From: Setoptus koraiensis
Lineage: Eukaryota > Arthropoda
NCBI GenBank assembly: GCA_048013815.1
Contig: CM106586.1
Location: forward strand, 7,564,001-7,628,000
Length of the DNA stretch: 64,000 bases
Direction: 5' to 3'
In this document: piece by piece, positions 30,361 through 42,864 of the stretch
Layout: every line of letters begins with the position of its first letter
Position numbering within the stretch: position 1 is the stretch's first letter
Notes under the pieces: generated by a model
Databases searched by the model: none
What the model was told of the DNA's origin: nothing
Seen by the model: the letters and a program-made list of their open reading frames with translations, nothing else
Position numbers and translations under genes: made by a program

Positions 30361-30547
30361 AGTGTCTGGCAGTGCAAACAATTTTCAATTTGCAATTTCT
30401 CTCTCGTCAATTTGCTCACTGTGAGCGGCTGCAAATGTCCATCAAGTCAGCTTGTCACAGCTCACAGGCTAATCATCGATGGAACGACATGATTAGCCGA
30501 GCGAGATGACACAGCCAGCCAGTTTTAGTTTTAGGTAACTGTCTCAC

Positions 30548-30559
30548 CTCGCTCGGCTT
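30548..30559 (-). other. possible 12-base microexon
   Basis: On the minus strand TTATTACAG precedes AAGCCGAGCGAG, followed by GTGAGAC. Both splice consensus sequences fit and the 12 bases would add Lys-Pro-Ser-Glu without shifting frame. It lies about 540 bases upstream of the exon at 29886-30004. Chance is likely enough that this is only a candidate. Confidence 0.15.
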
Positions 30560-31350
30560 CTGTAATAACGATAATAATAATAATAATAACGTAATGCGAA
30601 AGGCTGTCGCAGCCAACAGATAATGGGATTGATAATCGTCTGATTGGATGCCATTCCGTGCCTTGTGAGAGCTTCTGCTCGCAAGTCGCGAGCCGTCCCG
30701 CTGGCGACCGAATAAAACTGGCGAGCGAAATAAAACAACGACCATTCACCACTAGCGCTATACGGAACGGATATACGCGAGCCGACCTGGCGAGCGCATT
30801 TCTTTGGAGGCCGAAAGTGCCCAAAAGTGCCCAGTGTCGGGCACTGCCGCAAATACCGGATCGCGGTGGCCGCGCGCGCACGGATATCGCCCCGGATCGG
30901 GTAACCGGGCCGACAGACATGACGGGCACGACGGGATGAATCGGGCAGATCGGACGGGCTCGGGCTGTCGGCGAGCGTCGGCCATTTGTCAGCTTGTGTG
31001 GCTGTTTGCGCATCTAGTCGCGCCTGCCAAGCCGATTGAATTCAAGCCTGATTGACGCCAGTTGACCTCTGTCTGAGCCGGCCGTCAGCGCTGGCGGGCC
31101 GGGCTTAGCGGCGGCCGGCCGGCCGCCAGTTGAATCGTTCGGGCGGCCGGCTCACGGGCCGAATTCACAGCCGAATTCGTGGCGGAATTCGCGGCCAGAT
31201 TCATGGACAAATGCGAGCCGGCACACGGTCCAATGTCGCTGTTGGCTCGTCGTCGTCGCGGCCGAACCCGAGTCCGACAGTCGCATTCCGACTGACATAC
31301 TCAAATGGCACACGTTAACGAACGCGCGCGTGTCGTGTAATGTCGTCTCT

Positions 31351-31400
31351 AATATTTCTAATGTTTTCCAATGTTTGCCAATGTTTGCCAATGTTTGCAT
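31351..31400. repeat. 10-bp minisatellite, unit ATGTTTGCCA
   Basis: Five 10-base units (AATATTTCTA, ATGTTTTCCA, then ATGTTTGCCA twice and ATGTTTGCAT). The 31-base palindrome follows seven bases later. Confidence 0.9.
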
Positions 31401-31407
31401 GCAGTGT

Positions 31408-31438
31408 CGCGCACAGGTGAGTCACTCACCTGTGCGCG
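31408..31438. repeat. perfect palindrome, 15-bp arms, 1-base centre
   Basis: CGCGCACAGGTGAGT, C, ACTCACCTGTGCGCG. It places two CAGGTGAG motifs head to head. Confidence 0.97.
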
Positions 31439-32256
31439 TTTCAGAGAGCGCCTTCGACAGCGCATCTGGCCACAAGTGGCCACAACAGTGCCCACAGTGA
31501 CCAACGAGCAGCTGACCACGGCCAGCTACCGTTGGCCGTTGGTCAGTTTGGATGGTCAGTTTAAACGGGCCCATCGCGCATTAGCATAATCGCACCTCAC
31601 CTGTGCGAATGGTCACCTTTGCGAATGGTCACCTGTTCGAACTTGTAATGCCAGTGGCTGGCTGACTAACGGTCGCCGACTGACTGTGTTGGTCACTCAC
31701 GGCCAACGATTAGCGCGCACAATAGCGCTCAAGCTCGGCCATTCATTACCATTCTTATTATTGCTTTTGCTGCCTTTCTCAATTGCTGCTTTGTTAGTAT
31801 TGCGCGCGCGCGCTCACCTGACATCCTTTGGGCTCACAGCAGCTGATCGGTGCCAGCGCTTGACAGTTAACAGTAATTTAGACAGCAAACGCTTACCTGT
31901 TAGCGGTTAATGGTCGTCAGCTGGCCGCTTGATGACGGTCGAGCGCATTGTCAAATTATTTTTATTTTCATTTTCATTTTGTTTTGTTGCGCCCGATGGC
32001 AACTTGCAAAGGTTAATGGCCAGGCGCAGGGCCGCATCTGGCCGCCGCGCCGGGTCCCGGCACGCGACAAACGGCCGGCCCGCAGCGCATGATGAGTGAC
32101 TCAGCGCACACAGACGACTCACTATATAAACATCTCACTATATAAGCATCTCACGGGCGGCCCACGGGCCGCGCAAGAGCGGCCACAAGCCCGAAACGGG
32201 CCGGCCATTGCGGCGACGGATCGCACAAAGTCGGTGGCGCCGCAATCGACGCTTGT

Positions 32257-32282
32257 GTTTGTATCGGGCGCCCGATACAAAC
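32257..32282. repeat. perfect 26-bp palindrome, no spacer
   Basis: GTTTGTATCGGGC directly followed by its reverse complement GCCCGATACAAAC. Confidence 0.97.
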
Positions 32283-33114
32283 TCAGGCGAGCGCTAATTA
32301 ACGGCCGCCTGATTAGTTTGAGTGGGCCGGCCCGATCGACGGGCGATCACTCGAGCCGAGCGGTCGGACGCTTCTTGTCGCCCGATTTAGGCCGGCGCGG
32401 AGTCGCACAAGTCGCTCGTTACAGCGAGTCGCAAGTGGCGGCTCGTTACAGCGAGTCGCGGCTCGCCGTAATTGATTAGCGCAGATCGTTTGCCCGATCC
32501 AGTCGGAGCGGCGGCCCGACAGCGAGCGGCGAGCGACGAGCATGACTGCACGCCGGCCGGCCGCGCCGAGACCGGCCCAAGGACGCCAAATGTGGCCGCG
32601 ATCGCCAAATTGGAGACTCCAACAGACTGCGCTGCAGATATTAAGCGGACCATTGGCAATAAATGGCGAGGCGTTTAATTCGGAGCGACGACGCTGTAAC
32701 GATGGAGTGAATCGATAAAAAGTGGTTGTTCGCTCGCTTCGATTGGCCGCTCGCTCGCTTCGATTGGCCGGTCGTGAGCTGCGAGCGGCCCGAGCGAGCG
32801 AGAGCCAGCAGCGAGTATCGGCCGAGTGTCCAATCGGGTCAGATCGTGAACTTGATCATCAAAAGTGCACTGCTAAAAACGCATTGGCCACGGCTAATAA
32901 TAGCCCGACGCCGCGCCGCGCCGCAACCTGTTATCGGCCGGGCCGCGCGACCATCAGTGCGCATAATGCGGCGGGGCGCATTGTGCGAGTCGCTCACGGC
33001 GCTCGGGATGGGAACCTATTTAGTGGCCGCTGTTGCCCATTGCGGCTGCCCAAGCAACAGTCGCAATTAGGCGCTCGAAAACCGGCCGGCGCTTGAGAAC
33101 AACAAGCGGCCGCT

Positions 33115-33204
33115 TCTCAACTTGAGATTCTCAACTTGAGATTCTCAAGTTGAGAATCTCGAGTTGAGAGTCTCGAGTTGAGAGTCTCGAGTTGAGAATC
33201 TCAG
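33115..33204. repeat. 14-bp minisatellite of self-palindromic units
   Basis: Six 14-base units, from TCTCAACTTGAGAT through TCTCAAGTTGAGAA to TCTCGAGTTGAGAG, plus a partial one. Each unit is itself near-palindromic around AA(C/G)TT or GAGTT. Confidence 0.95.
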
Positions 33205-33344
33205 GTGACCGTCGGCCGGGCCGGCCGAGAGAAAGTCGCTTTCTCACACACAATATATATTGCTCGGCTATTATTAGTATAATTAAATTTTTCCTTTCAT
33301 GCCCAAACCGGCCGCTGCATCTCGGCCGAACTTGCGACGGGCAT

Positions 33345-33385
33345 CCGCTGGCGGCGCACAAATTAAAATTGTGCGCCGCCAGCGG
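33345..33385. repeat. inverted repeat, 17-bp arms, 7-base loop
   Basis: CCGCTGGCGGCGCACAA and TTGTGCGCCGCCAGCGG are exact reverse complements around ATTAAAA. This is the longest perfect arm pair I found in the window. Confidence 0.97.
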
Positions 33386-35555
33386 CCGCCCGGGCGCCCT
33401 TTCGCCGGGTCCGAGCTGTCATCGAGGACGCTGGCCAGCGCGCAGCGCCATTTTTCTGTGCCCGTGCGGAGCTCGCCAAGCGGGCCGTCCCTCTATTAGA
33501 TTATGGTACATGATGCACCACTCTCGAGCGGTCGCGGGACTCGATCTATGGGCTACGATCGATGGACGGATATTTGCGATATTTGCATCCCTCGCAGCCC
33601 TTTCATTGCGTTCGCGGCGCTCTCAATCTGCCAACTCGGCTCTCGATTCGAGAGTCTCGAACCAATTGCAGCGGCGATGGTGCAATCGGCCGGCCGACGC
33701 GGCACTGTGCACGGCCCGGCCATCGGTGATAATCCCGGCGCTGGCCGCAATGAATAAGAATGCCCACAAAGAAGAATGGCCCTTAAAAGAAGAACGGCCA
33801 ACTGGAGCACACAATGTAGCGGTATGTAAAGATGCACACGATAATAATGCGCCAGATAATCAAGTTAGAGCCGTCGAACGGGCGCATTATTGCCGGCGCA
33901 TCATTGTCGGCGCATACAATTGTGGCGAGATGACCACTTTTTCGGCCACTCGCCGGACACAGCCAGTGCGCCGAACAGTTGAATTGATTCTGAATTGGCT
34001 CTCCGACGGGCCGCAATCGCCCAGCGACGGGCGGCCACCGGCGGGCCGGCCGCGGGCTGAGCTGCAAATGCGGGCTGGCCGCGGGACCGGTCATATATCA
34101 CCGGTACGAACGTCCGAGCGGGTGGCGCCGGGCGCACGTGAGCGGTCGCAGCGCGGGATGCGGCGTCCGGCTGCGCGCGTCGGATTCTGCCGGACTCTTT
34201 CGAATTATCGCGGATTCTCTCGGATTCTTTCGAATTCGGAGCGGATTCTGTTGGAATTGTTCCGAAAAAGGCGCTCGGCCCGCCAATTCGAGCGATCCGA
34301 AAACTCGGTCACCCGTTTCGGCAGCACACACACTCCTGTGACTCGCAACTTAGGAGTCCCGAGTTTGACTCAGCCAGTCAGGGGCGCACAATCTGGCAAG
34401 ACAATCGATGCTGCGCGTCGGCCGCTTTTTAATTGACTTGGCTGCGTCTTTAGCCGGCTTGTCGTCGTTTATATTTATATTTATACTTGTGCTGGCTGTT
34501 GTTTGCAGGCAACCTGTTGCAACTGTCGAGCTTCGGCTGGTTCAATTTTAGCAACTGGCGAGCGCAACAATCGAACCGTTCGTTGAGCCGGCCAACAAAC
34601 AATTCTCTTCGCTGGCTTCCAAAGTGATGGCTGCCTTTGATGGCTGGCTCTGATGGTTGCTCTTGATGGCTGCCTTTGATGGCTGCAGCCGAGAGTATGT
34701 GCATGCCGTCGTGTTGCCCTGTCGAAATTGTCTGAGCAACAACAACAACAACAACACAATTTGTCTTGTGCGATCGGGTGACGACTTGCCAACCGCTCGG
34801 CTTTATAAGCAGTTATAACTTGTAAGTTTTAACTTGCGAATTGCGCCCGCTCGGGCTACTTTGCACTTGCCCGAGCGGCCGGCATTTGTACGCTGAACAG
34901 CCACAAGCGGTCGGCGAGCGAGTTGCTAAAATAAAACGCACAAAGAATTGGCGGCCAGAATTGGCACTGGCGACTCGTTAACGGTGGCACAAATAGCGTT
35001 CGCACAAATTGAAAAGCAACACCAACGGCGAGAAAACAAAACACGAGCTTATCCCTCTCGCGCTCCCTTTGTTCTGGCCACTCTCCCCTGTCGGAGCCGG
35101 CCCGACGGCTTGCCGTTAGGCCGGCGATAGTCGCCCGTCAAGGTTAGCGGCTGTCATTGGCGTGCGAGCACGAACGCACGGTACGGTCTGGCTCACAGGG
35201 CTCGGCTCACAATCGCGAGCCAATCAATTTGTTTGCCTCTGTGTCAGGGCGCTTTGTTGCGTCTGTTTTGACTGTTTTGTCTATTTCTGGCCGGCTCATT
35301 TCGCTGGCCGGCTCGCCACTCGCGAATTGTGCCACTCGCGAATTGTGCCATTCGCAAATTGCGCCACTCGCAACACACGAGACATGAGCTCCGAATGCAA
35401 ATTGCAACTTTCGAATCGAAAGTTTCGATTCGCGAGCCAACGGCAGCCTCTTTTCGGCCATCAGCAGTCATTAACGGCAAACAAACAAAGTAACCGATTG
35501 AGACTCTCAAATTGAGAGTGTCTAGACAGCGCTCGCTCGGCATGCACTGTCCGCT

Positions 35556-35687
35556 GGCGCGCAACTGACGCGACCGGCGCAACCGACGCAACTGACGCAA
35601 TCGGCGCAACTGACGCAATCGGCGAGACTGCCAATGCGTCAATCGCGTCAATTGCGCCGGTTGCGTCAGTGGCGCCGGTCGCGCCAA
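35556..35687. repeat. head-to-head 9-bp minisatellites
   Basis: About seven units of the form CTGACGCAA/TCGGCGCAA/CCGACGCAA are followed after a few bases by about six units of the reverse complement (TTGCGTCAG-like), making a long imperfect hairpin from tandem repeats. Confidence 0.9.
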
Positions 35688-36010
35688 CGGTGCTGGCGGC
35701 AGCGGCCGGGCGAGCGGTCACTTTCGCCCAGCGCCTGCCGTCTGTTTGTTTTGGCCGATGCGCCGGGCATTTCGAGTCGAAATTTTCGACCGATCGGCCA
35801 GTCGGCCGAAATTGGCCAGCTCGCCGGATCGGGCTGCATTCACATTACTAATGTGACATTAGTGTCAACATCGGCCGATAATGTGCGCACTAATGCGCTC
35901 GAGACTCTCGACTCGAGACTCTCGAGTGGCCGAGTCGAGGGCCAGCTGACGTGCGGACGCAACCGCTCATTATCCGACCCGCGGAGTCCGGCGGCGGCCC
36001 GGACGACAAC

Positions 36011-36080
36011 AAACCGGCAACAACTGGCAACGACTGGCAACAACTGGCAACAACTGGCAACAACTGGCAACTACTGGCAA
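36011..36080. repeat. 10-bp minisatellite, unit CAACTGGCAA
   Basis: Seven 10-base units with single-base variants, followed by a degenerate eighth. A related CAACTGGCAA stretch occurs near 43741. Confidence 0.92.
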
Positions 36081-36934
36081 CAAAGTGGCAACGAGCGGTC
36101 AGTTTGCGCCCGCAGCTTGCAGAAACGGCGCACACAGTGGACACATTTGAGCCGCTTGATTCTCATGCGGCTCGCATGACGCGAGTGCGAGCCCGATGAG
36201 CCGGCCGGCCAGTGCGGCGATCGCGGCCAGTCCGGCCGGACGACATGAGAGACGCAAACGAGCGACACAAACGGGCGTATAAATAGATCCGTTGGCTGTC
36301 AGATTTGCGCTCACTGTCGCCGTTATGTCTCATTGGGCCGCCTGTCAAATGTGCCGTTATTTTAATAGTTTGGCAAGCCAGCGTCGCGCCACAATGTTGT
36401 GTCCGTCTGTCAAGTCACTGGACTCCAGTGCAACAAATGAGTCGGCCAGAGCTGGGCGCACTGGCTCACCTGAGCGCCGGTCAGCCGTTTGCCGGCCGTT
36501 GCTCTGCACTGAGCGATGCTCAGGTGACTTGGGGCCATGACACACAGAGTCGCAGAGCGATGGTTAATTAGGAGACTGCGGCCAGACGGCGCAGCGTCGA
36601 GCAACAGCGAACAGGCGAGCACGATTCTTTCACCTGTTGATTCTGTTGTCTTACAACTTGTAAGTTACAAGTTGCGAGTTGTCAGTTTGCCCGTTATTCG
36701 CCAGTCGTTTTGGCGCTTGTGTTTTGTTGGCTGTTTTGTTGGCCGCTCGTCGAATGGCCAGTTGCAGCGGTCAGTTTGTTGCCGTTTGTTGTTAGTTTGT
36801 GTTTGTTGCTGTTTGCGTTTGTTGCTGTTTGCGTTTGTTGCTGTTTGCGTTTGCTGTTGTTGGTTTGTGTGTTTGTTTTCGGCTGGCAAGCGAGTTCGGC
36901 CAGCTTCGTTTGCAGCAAGCTATTAATCTCTCGC

Positions 36935-37012
36935 ATGTCGCTTGTGTTTTATTTCGTATGTCTCATGTGCCGTGTCTCGGGCTGCCTCATTGAGCCGGCC
37001 CGCGCGGCACAG
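36935..37012 (+). CDS. weak candidate: signal-peptide exon
   Basis: ATG followed by 25 codons, MSLVFYFVCLMCRV and then SGCLIEPARAAQ, ends exactly at CAG followed by GTGAGAC. The hydrophobic start and polar end resemble a signal peptide. However, codon bias is unremarkable, CAGGTGA is common in this region on both strands, and no second exon is seen, so this may well be chance. Confidence 0.18.
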
Positions 37013-38035
37013 GTGAGACACAGGTCGCATGAGGCATTATGAGTTTGCGGCGACTCTCGAGTCGAGAAGCCCAATTGGCTTGCTGGCGCGCTGTTTACAT
37101 GTAGTCGGTCGCATGTAGTTGTTGTCGGCCTCGTTAGCCACTCACATAACGGCCGAGGATGAGCCGCGTGAGCGCGCCAGGCCGGACATGACGGCCCGGC
37201 GACGTCCAGCGGGCGACGTCCAGCCGACAAGACGGTGAAATGCAAACAACGAAACCAACGAAAATGAGACAACGGCCAGACGAAAATGAGACAACAGCCA
37301 AACGAAGCCATCACGTTGTTTCGTGCTGGCCGCTTGCTATTTTTGGCGGCGTCTCCTCTCGCTGTTGGCGTCTCGCTCGCTGTCGGCGTCTCTCGGGCGT
37401 CTCTCGGGCGTCTCGCGGGCGTCTCGCGGGTCGCACAAACCGTCGGCCGCCTGAGAACGGTCACACACGCGAAAGTGACCGAGCCAGCGCCGGCGACACG
37501 CCGGCCGCTCGGGTGACACCGGCGCAAGCGGCGGCCCACTGTCACGGAGCGAATTTGCATATGCTGCGCAAACGAGACGCCAACACCGACGAGGGCGCTG
37601 CTGGCAAACAATGGCCAACTGCGCCCGCTTGACCGGCCACCGATGCCAAGACGCCGAGACGCCGAGCGGCAAATTGCGCATTGCGTAAGACGCGGGCATC
37701 TGGGCAGCGGTCGGGGCACAGCGGCGGCCGACGGCCAGCGACGGTTATATGGCCGATATTGCCTGTTGACTGCTGAATCAACTGAGGAGCTGACTCGCCA
37801 AAGTCAGCTGAGTTGACTCGCCAAATCAACTGAGAAGTTGACTCGCCAGGTAGTCGCTGTCAGACGCGATTATGCATTGTTGTTGTCGCTGATGTTTTAG
37901 TGGCTTTTTAATGACTCTATCGCCTCGGCCAGCACGCTCATAGCATTCACAGGATGAATTCGGTGTTTGGGCTGAGTGAACTTGCGGCTGCGGCCGCCAT
38001 TATCCGGTGGCGACCAAATGCGACTGTCCAGCGGC

Positions 38036-38067
38036 GGCAGTTTGTAGCGACCAAACTACAAACTGCC
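38036..38067. repeat. inverted repeat, 12-bp arms, 8-base loop
   Basis: GGCAGTTTGTAG and CTACAAACTGCC are exact reverse complements around CGACCAAA. The loop sequence GCGACCAAA also occurs 40 bases upstream. Confidence 0.95.
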
Positions 38068-41000
38068 ATTGTCGTCGCTGCGTTCCTGCGGGCCGCCGGA
38101 GCAAGCGAGAACGGCAACCCCGTTTGAAAGCGTTACGTGAAGCCATTGTCAGCGACAAACAACGGCCGGGCCGGCAGCAGCGACAACAATTAATGCGCTC
38201 ATTAATGCCCGGCAACTATAAATAAACATGCAGAAATGATTGGGCATGATTGGACGATGATCCAAATTTCGCAAATGCGCCGTCCGGCGATTTCCCTTTC
38301 GCCGCGCCGGACTCTGCCGGGAGTCGCCTCATTTGTCCAGTCGAACGGTCGCCGAGACGCCGTCGGACGGGCAAACGGTGCGAGGTCCATTATTGTTTGC
38401 TGAGCGGCGAAAGTCGCCGGCCCGGCGCAATTGGCCATAATTGGCCCGGCGAGCCAAGCTCGCCTAGCTCGCCAATCGAGACCCGATCGGGCCAACTGAC
38501 GTATCTCCGGACTGCGTTACTACGGTTCATTATTATGCTAATGGAACAACACAGGTGATGAATAGTGCACGCCGCTGGCCCGGCTAATTAGTCCACTAAT
38601 GGCCGTCTAATAGTATTAAATGGTCGCCGTTGTTGTTGTTGCCGTTGTTGTTGCCGTTGTTGTTGGCGCTGCCGCTATCGGTTGTCATGCTAAAATTACA
38701 ACAGTCACAATAGTCGCCGTTGCTGAACGCTGGACGGGACGCTCCGAAAGCTACAAAACGGACACCGGCTAAACACACAAACTGCAGCTAATTGCAATAA
38801 TTGTGGCAGTCGTAATAGTTGCAAAAGTCGTAATGATTGCAACAACGGTCGGCGGTCACTCGAGTGCTCGCTTGGCCATTATTGCGCAACACCAACGCCG
38901 GCAACGACGCCGGCAACGGCGCCGACAACAACAGCACCAACAACTGCCACCACTGCAACGGCGCCGGCCGCTCTGCCCGCGTCACGACTGGCTGGCCAAC
39001 TGACCAACGGCCGGCGGATAAATCGCTCGGCCGACCGATAATTGAAACGCTTTCGCTCACTCTCTCTCCGGCGGGTCGCTACAGCGGCCCACAAACAGGG
39101 CTCGGTGCGGCTACGGTGACGGCAGCGGCTCGACGGCGGGACTTCGGGTGCCGGCAGCGGCCGCCCGATGAGCCCCGCAACAACAAGTCTCACATGACGG
39201 GCAGAAATCATGTATAATGAGCCAGACAGACGACGGCTGCAGCGCCGAGAAAGTATCACTGCAAGTTTTGGCCGCCGAAACACCAAGAAGCTCGAGCGGG
39301 CAATTAATTTATTTGTCCGCTCCATTAATAGCCAGATTAGCGCGCCGGGATCGGGCGCAAATCCGATCCAAGTCTTGCATTCGGGCAAAAATTTGGCGCA
39401 GAAAGTCCCGCTCCTTGCGGAAAAAGTCCTGCTCCTTGTGGCACAAAAGTCCTGCTCCTTGCAGAGGCGCGCAGAGGCAAGCAAATGGCTGGCTCGGCGC
39501 AGGCCAATTGACGGCTCAATCGGGCTGCACCGACGACAATTTTATTGACCACTTGGCTGGCCACTGACCACTGACTGTTGAACTCATTATCGCCCGCATC
39601 TTTATTATCGTTGGCGCTATTTATGAATGGCGGCCGGCAGATTTGCAGAGCGGCTCGAAGCGATTCCATTTATCACGATTTGTGTCAGCCGGCAAGCGAG
39701 AGCGAGTGCCGCCGATGCCCAATGACCGCTCATCGGCTCAGTTGGCCAGCTCGGTCGGCTCACTTGCGGCCGGTTATAATTAGATGTGCGGACGGCCATT
39801 AATAGCGTTGGTTGGCCACCATTCTCTGTCTCAACCGGCTCGCTCTAAATAGAAACAAATGGTGAAAATAAATCAATCGATCCAATTGTGTTGAATGGGC
39901 GAGTTAAATTGAATATTTGCCAGCGACTCACTGTTTGCCGGCGTTTGTGTTGCGCCCGACCGGCCCGCCGTCCGGCCGGCCCGCTGTTTTGACTCACTGC
40001 CAGTGGCGCACTGGCTTCGTTTCAACTTGCGATTATTCTTGTCTCGGGTGCGCGGCTCTCCGACGGCCGACACGCCGCTCACCTGTTGCATCGCTCACCT
40101 GTTGCCGCGCTCGCTTGTTGCGCTGCCGGCTTACCGCCGGCCGGCTGGCCAAATGAAAGCGAGCCCGTGGGCCACATCAATCGCTGCAATGCTGCAGTGC
40201 TGCTCATCGTGATGGCCTCGCCACATTTAAACGACTGCGGTCAGCGCTTGCCCGATGATCGATCACCGCTCATCCGCTCGACCGGGCGCCGCTCTCACTT
40301 GGGCTGCCATGGTGAATATTGTTGAGCTCCGGCGAGCGCTTATCTCACCAACTTGTCGACGTTGCCGAGACGCGCCGCCGATTTTGCCGGCCGACAGGCA
40401 CGCGCATCGCGTGATGCGCGCCGGCCCGGCTCAGCTGGGTCGGCCGTCCCGACGGCGCGCATGCGGCCCGCCGCCGACTGACGAAACGGCGCGCCGACCG
40501 ACCGAATGCGGGGCAATCGAGCGACTCTCCGCAGAATCGAGCGACTCGCCGCAGAGCCGAGCGACTCGCCGGACAATCGGCAGCCGTCGGGCCGGATTAA
40601 ATTGTGCGCCAGTGTTTAATTAGCGCGGCACCGTGCGGCCGCGCCGAATGGAAAGTTACGACCGGCCGACCGCTTATCCGCTACCTTTCGGCGACGCTAA
40701 TGAAAATCAATCAAGCTAATGGGCAAACGAGTCGCCGGCGCACACACTCGGGCCGGCCAGCACACATGCTAATGAGAGCCGCCGTTCGGGCGCCCACTCA
40801 TTTTATCGCATCTACGCCGGACAATGATATAATAATGCTAATAGTGATTGCAATAATAATCATCCTCATGATAATAGTAATGGTGCCATTAATAACAGAC
40901 TGAACGGACCAGTTAGTATGCTGTAACAGGTGAGGCGGCCTAACCATTAGCGGCGCCAGAAACTGCATTAAGCTGCATTTAACTGCCCCTGCCGCTGTGA

Positions 41001-42510
41001 GCATAGATTAATTGATTGATATGGCGCCGAGCGAGCGAGCGAGCGGCACTTCCGGTGTGCATTTCACTAATACGCCGACTGACTGACCGACTGAGCTGTC
41101 GGTGGGTCGCGCCGAATGTGTCCGAATCGAAGCCGAATTGTATTGGCAGCCGAACGTAAATGATCGCTAGCAACAGGTAGCCGGTAGCTGCTGTCTGCTG
41201 GCTGTTTCACAGGCAGGATATTGCCTACTGGATATTGGATAGATCAATCAGCTGACGGCAACAATCAACTGTCAATGGGCATAAACGTGAGAATGCAAAT
41301 GCGAGCTTGTTGGCTATATATAGCCACCAGAATCTTGTAGCATCTTGGCCGCATGTCGGCCGCACCGCTGCACCACCGCACCATTCGATGAGCCGGGTTG
41401 CGGATAACCGCGCGGAGCGTACATGAGCCGACCGAGTCAGCTGATCCCGGATTAATCACAGGGCTCAATCGGCCGGCTACAACCCGACGACGACCATTAT
41501 GACGACCATGACGACGATTACGACGACGACGACGCAATCGAGCTGGCGACAATTCGCTGGCTTGCGGGCCGCATTGCGTAATCAGCAGCGGCTAGTTGCG
41601 AGATGGCGAGATGGCGAGATCGGCTGGCAACAAGCGGCGGCGGCGAGAATTTCGCCAGATTGAGACGAGATTATCCGTCGTTGCCAGGCAACAACCAACA
41701 GCCATGTTTACATGTTACGTAATGTCATGTTGATGTTGTGATAGACACGACGAATTATGCAACTGTTATGTGTAAGTTTGTTGTGTTTTGTTTGACGGTT
41801 GCTGCTGATGAGTTTCGCTGAACACTTTTGACAGTCGTTGCCGGCGTCAGCTGTGAGCGCCGCCGACAGGTGAGCGGTGGCCAAGTGAATAAGCGCGCCG
41901 CGTTATGTCGCCGCCGTCAGTGGGCCTAATCTATTTGCATAATCTAATGAATGTTTGCCGAAACGTTGCATTAGTGGACATTGGCCGCCCAGCTCCGGCC
42001 AGCAAACGGCTTGTTGGCTGTCGCCGGCCGGCCGGCCGGCCAATCGTGCCAGACCTGTCGTGGTCAGCTGATGAAGCTGTTCCGGTGTGCCGGCACCGCT
42101 GCGGTGTCAGTTGCGCAACGGTGCGGCGTTGGTTGCGCAACGGTGCGGCCACAACAATGCCATCGTGAGCATGTGTTGACGGCGCTGCGGTTGCGCCGTT
42201 GTCCGCGCCGCGCTCGGCGCCAGTGTGTGGCCGAAACCCGAGCGGCCGAATGTGGCCGAAACCCGAGCGGCCAAAACAAACAACGATCATTCAAATTTAT
42301 TCAAAACGCACACAACAATTATAATAATAACAATAATAATAACAATTTCGCTTCGCTTCACCTGGCCGGCGCCGGCGCGTCGTGTGTCCATTGATCCAGT
42401 TCGCTCGCTATTGGTCAGTTGTTGCGTCACGATCTGGGTCAGGAGTCGCACTGTGTGTGCAGCACTTTCCAAATGCACTGTCGGACACTGCAATCGGCGA
42501 ATATCCGGCG

Positions 42511-42538
42511 AATATCCGACGAATATTCGTCGGATATT
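42511..42538. repeat. perfect 28-bp palindrome, no spacer
   Basis: AATATCCGACGAAT followed directly by ATTCGTCGGATATT. A near copy of the left arm (AATATCCGGCG) precedes it, suggesting how it arose. Confidence 0.97.
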
Positions 42539-42842
42539 ATTCGGCCAATATGCAAATATCGCGGCTAATGCAATTGTCGGCAATCAACAACGAAAGTGTC
42601 GGATTACGCTGATGCCGGTGCCGGTGCAAAGCGCCATTTCGCGCTAAATTATCGCCACCCAGTCGCTCTATGTGCGCCGTGTCTCACACACTGTCCGATA
42701 GGTGCTTTCGGAATGGGCAACCGAGCCGCTCACAGTCGCTGTTGCGCAAATTAAACGCGCCCGTTTCGCCCGCTGACAACAGCAGCGGACAGCCGGCCAC
42801 AGGAAACGGAGCGACCCGCAGTGTGGAGACGCGGAAGTCGAC

Positions 42843-42864
42843 GTGCCGGCCGGCCGGCCGGCAC
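42843..42864. repeat. (CCGG)n palindrome
   Basis: GTGCCGGCCGG followed by CCGGCCGGCAC; perfect 22-bp palindrome built of GGCC units. Confidence 0.95.

Noticed and set aside
33192-34436. 414-codon open frame on the plus strand
   Set aside because: Rich in Arg, Pro, Ser and Ala as expected from random GC-rich DNA, runs through the 17-bp inverted repeat, overlaps other open frames and matches no family.
41463-41582. Acidic plus-strand frame with many aspartates after an AG
   Set aside because: The aspartates come from a GAC trinucleotide repeat and the acceptor lacks a pyrimidine tract.
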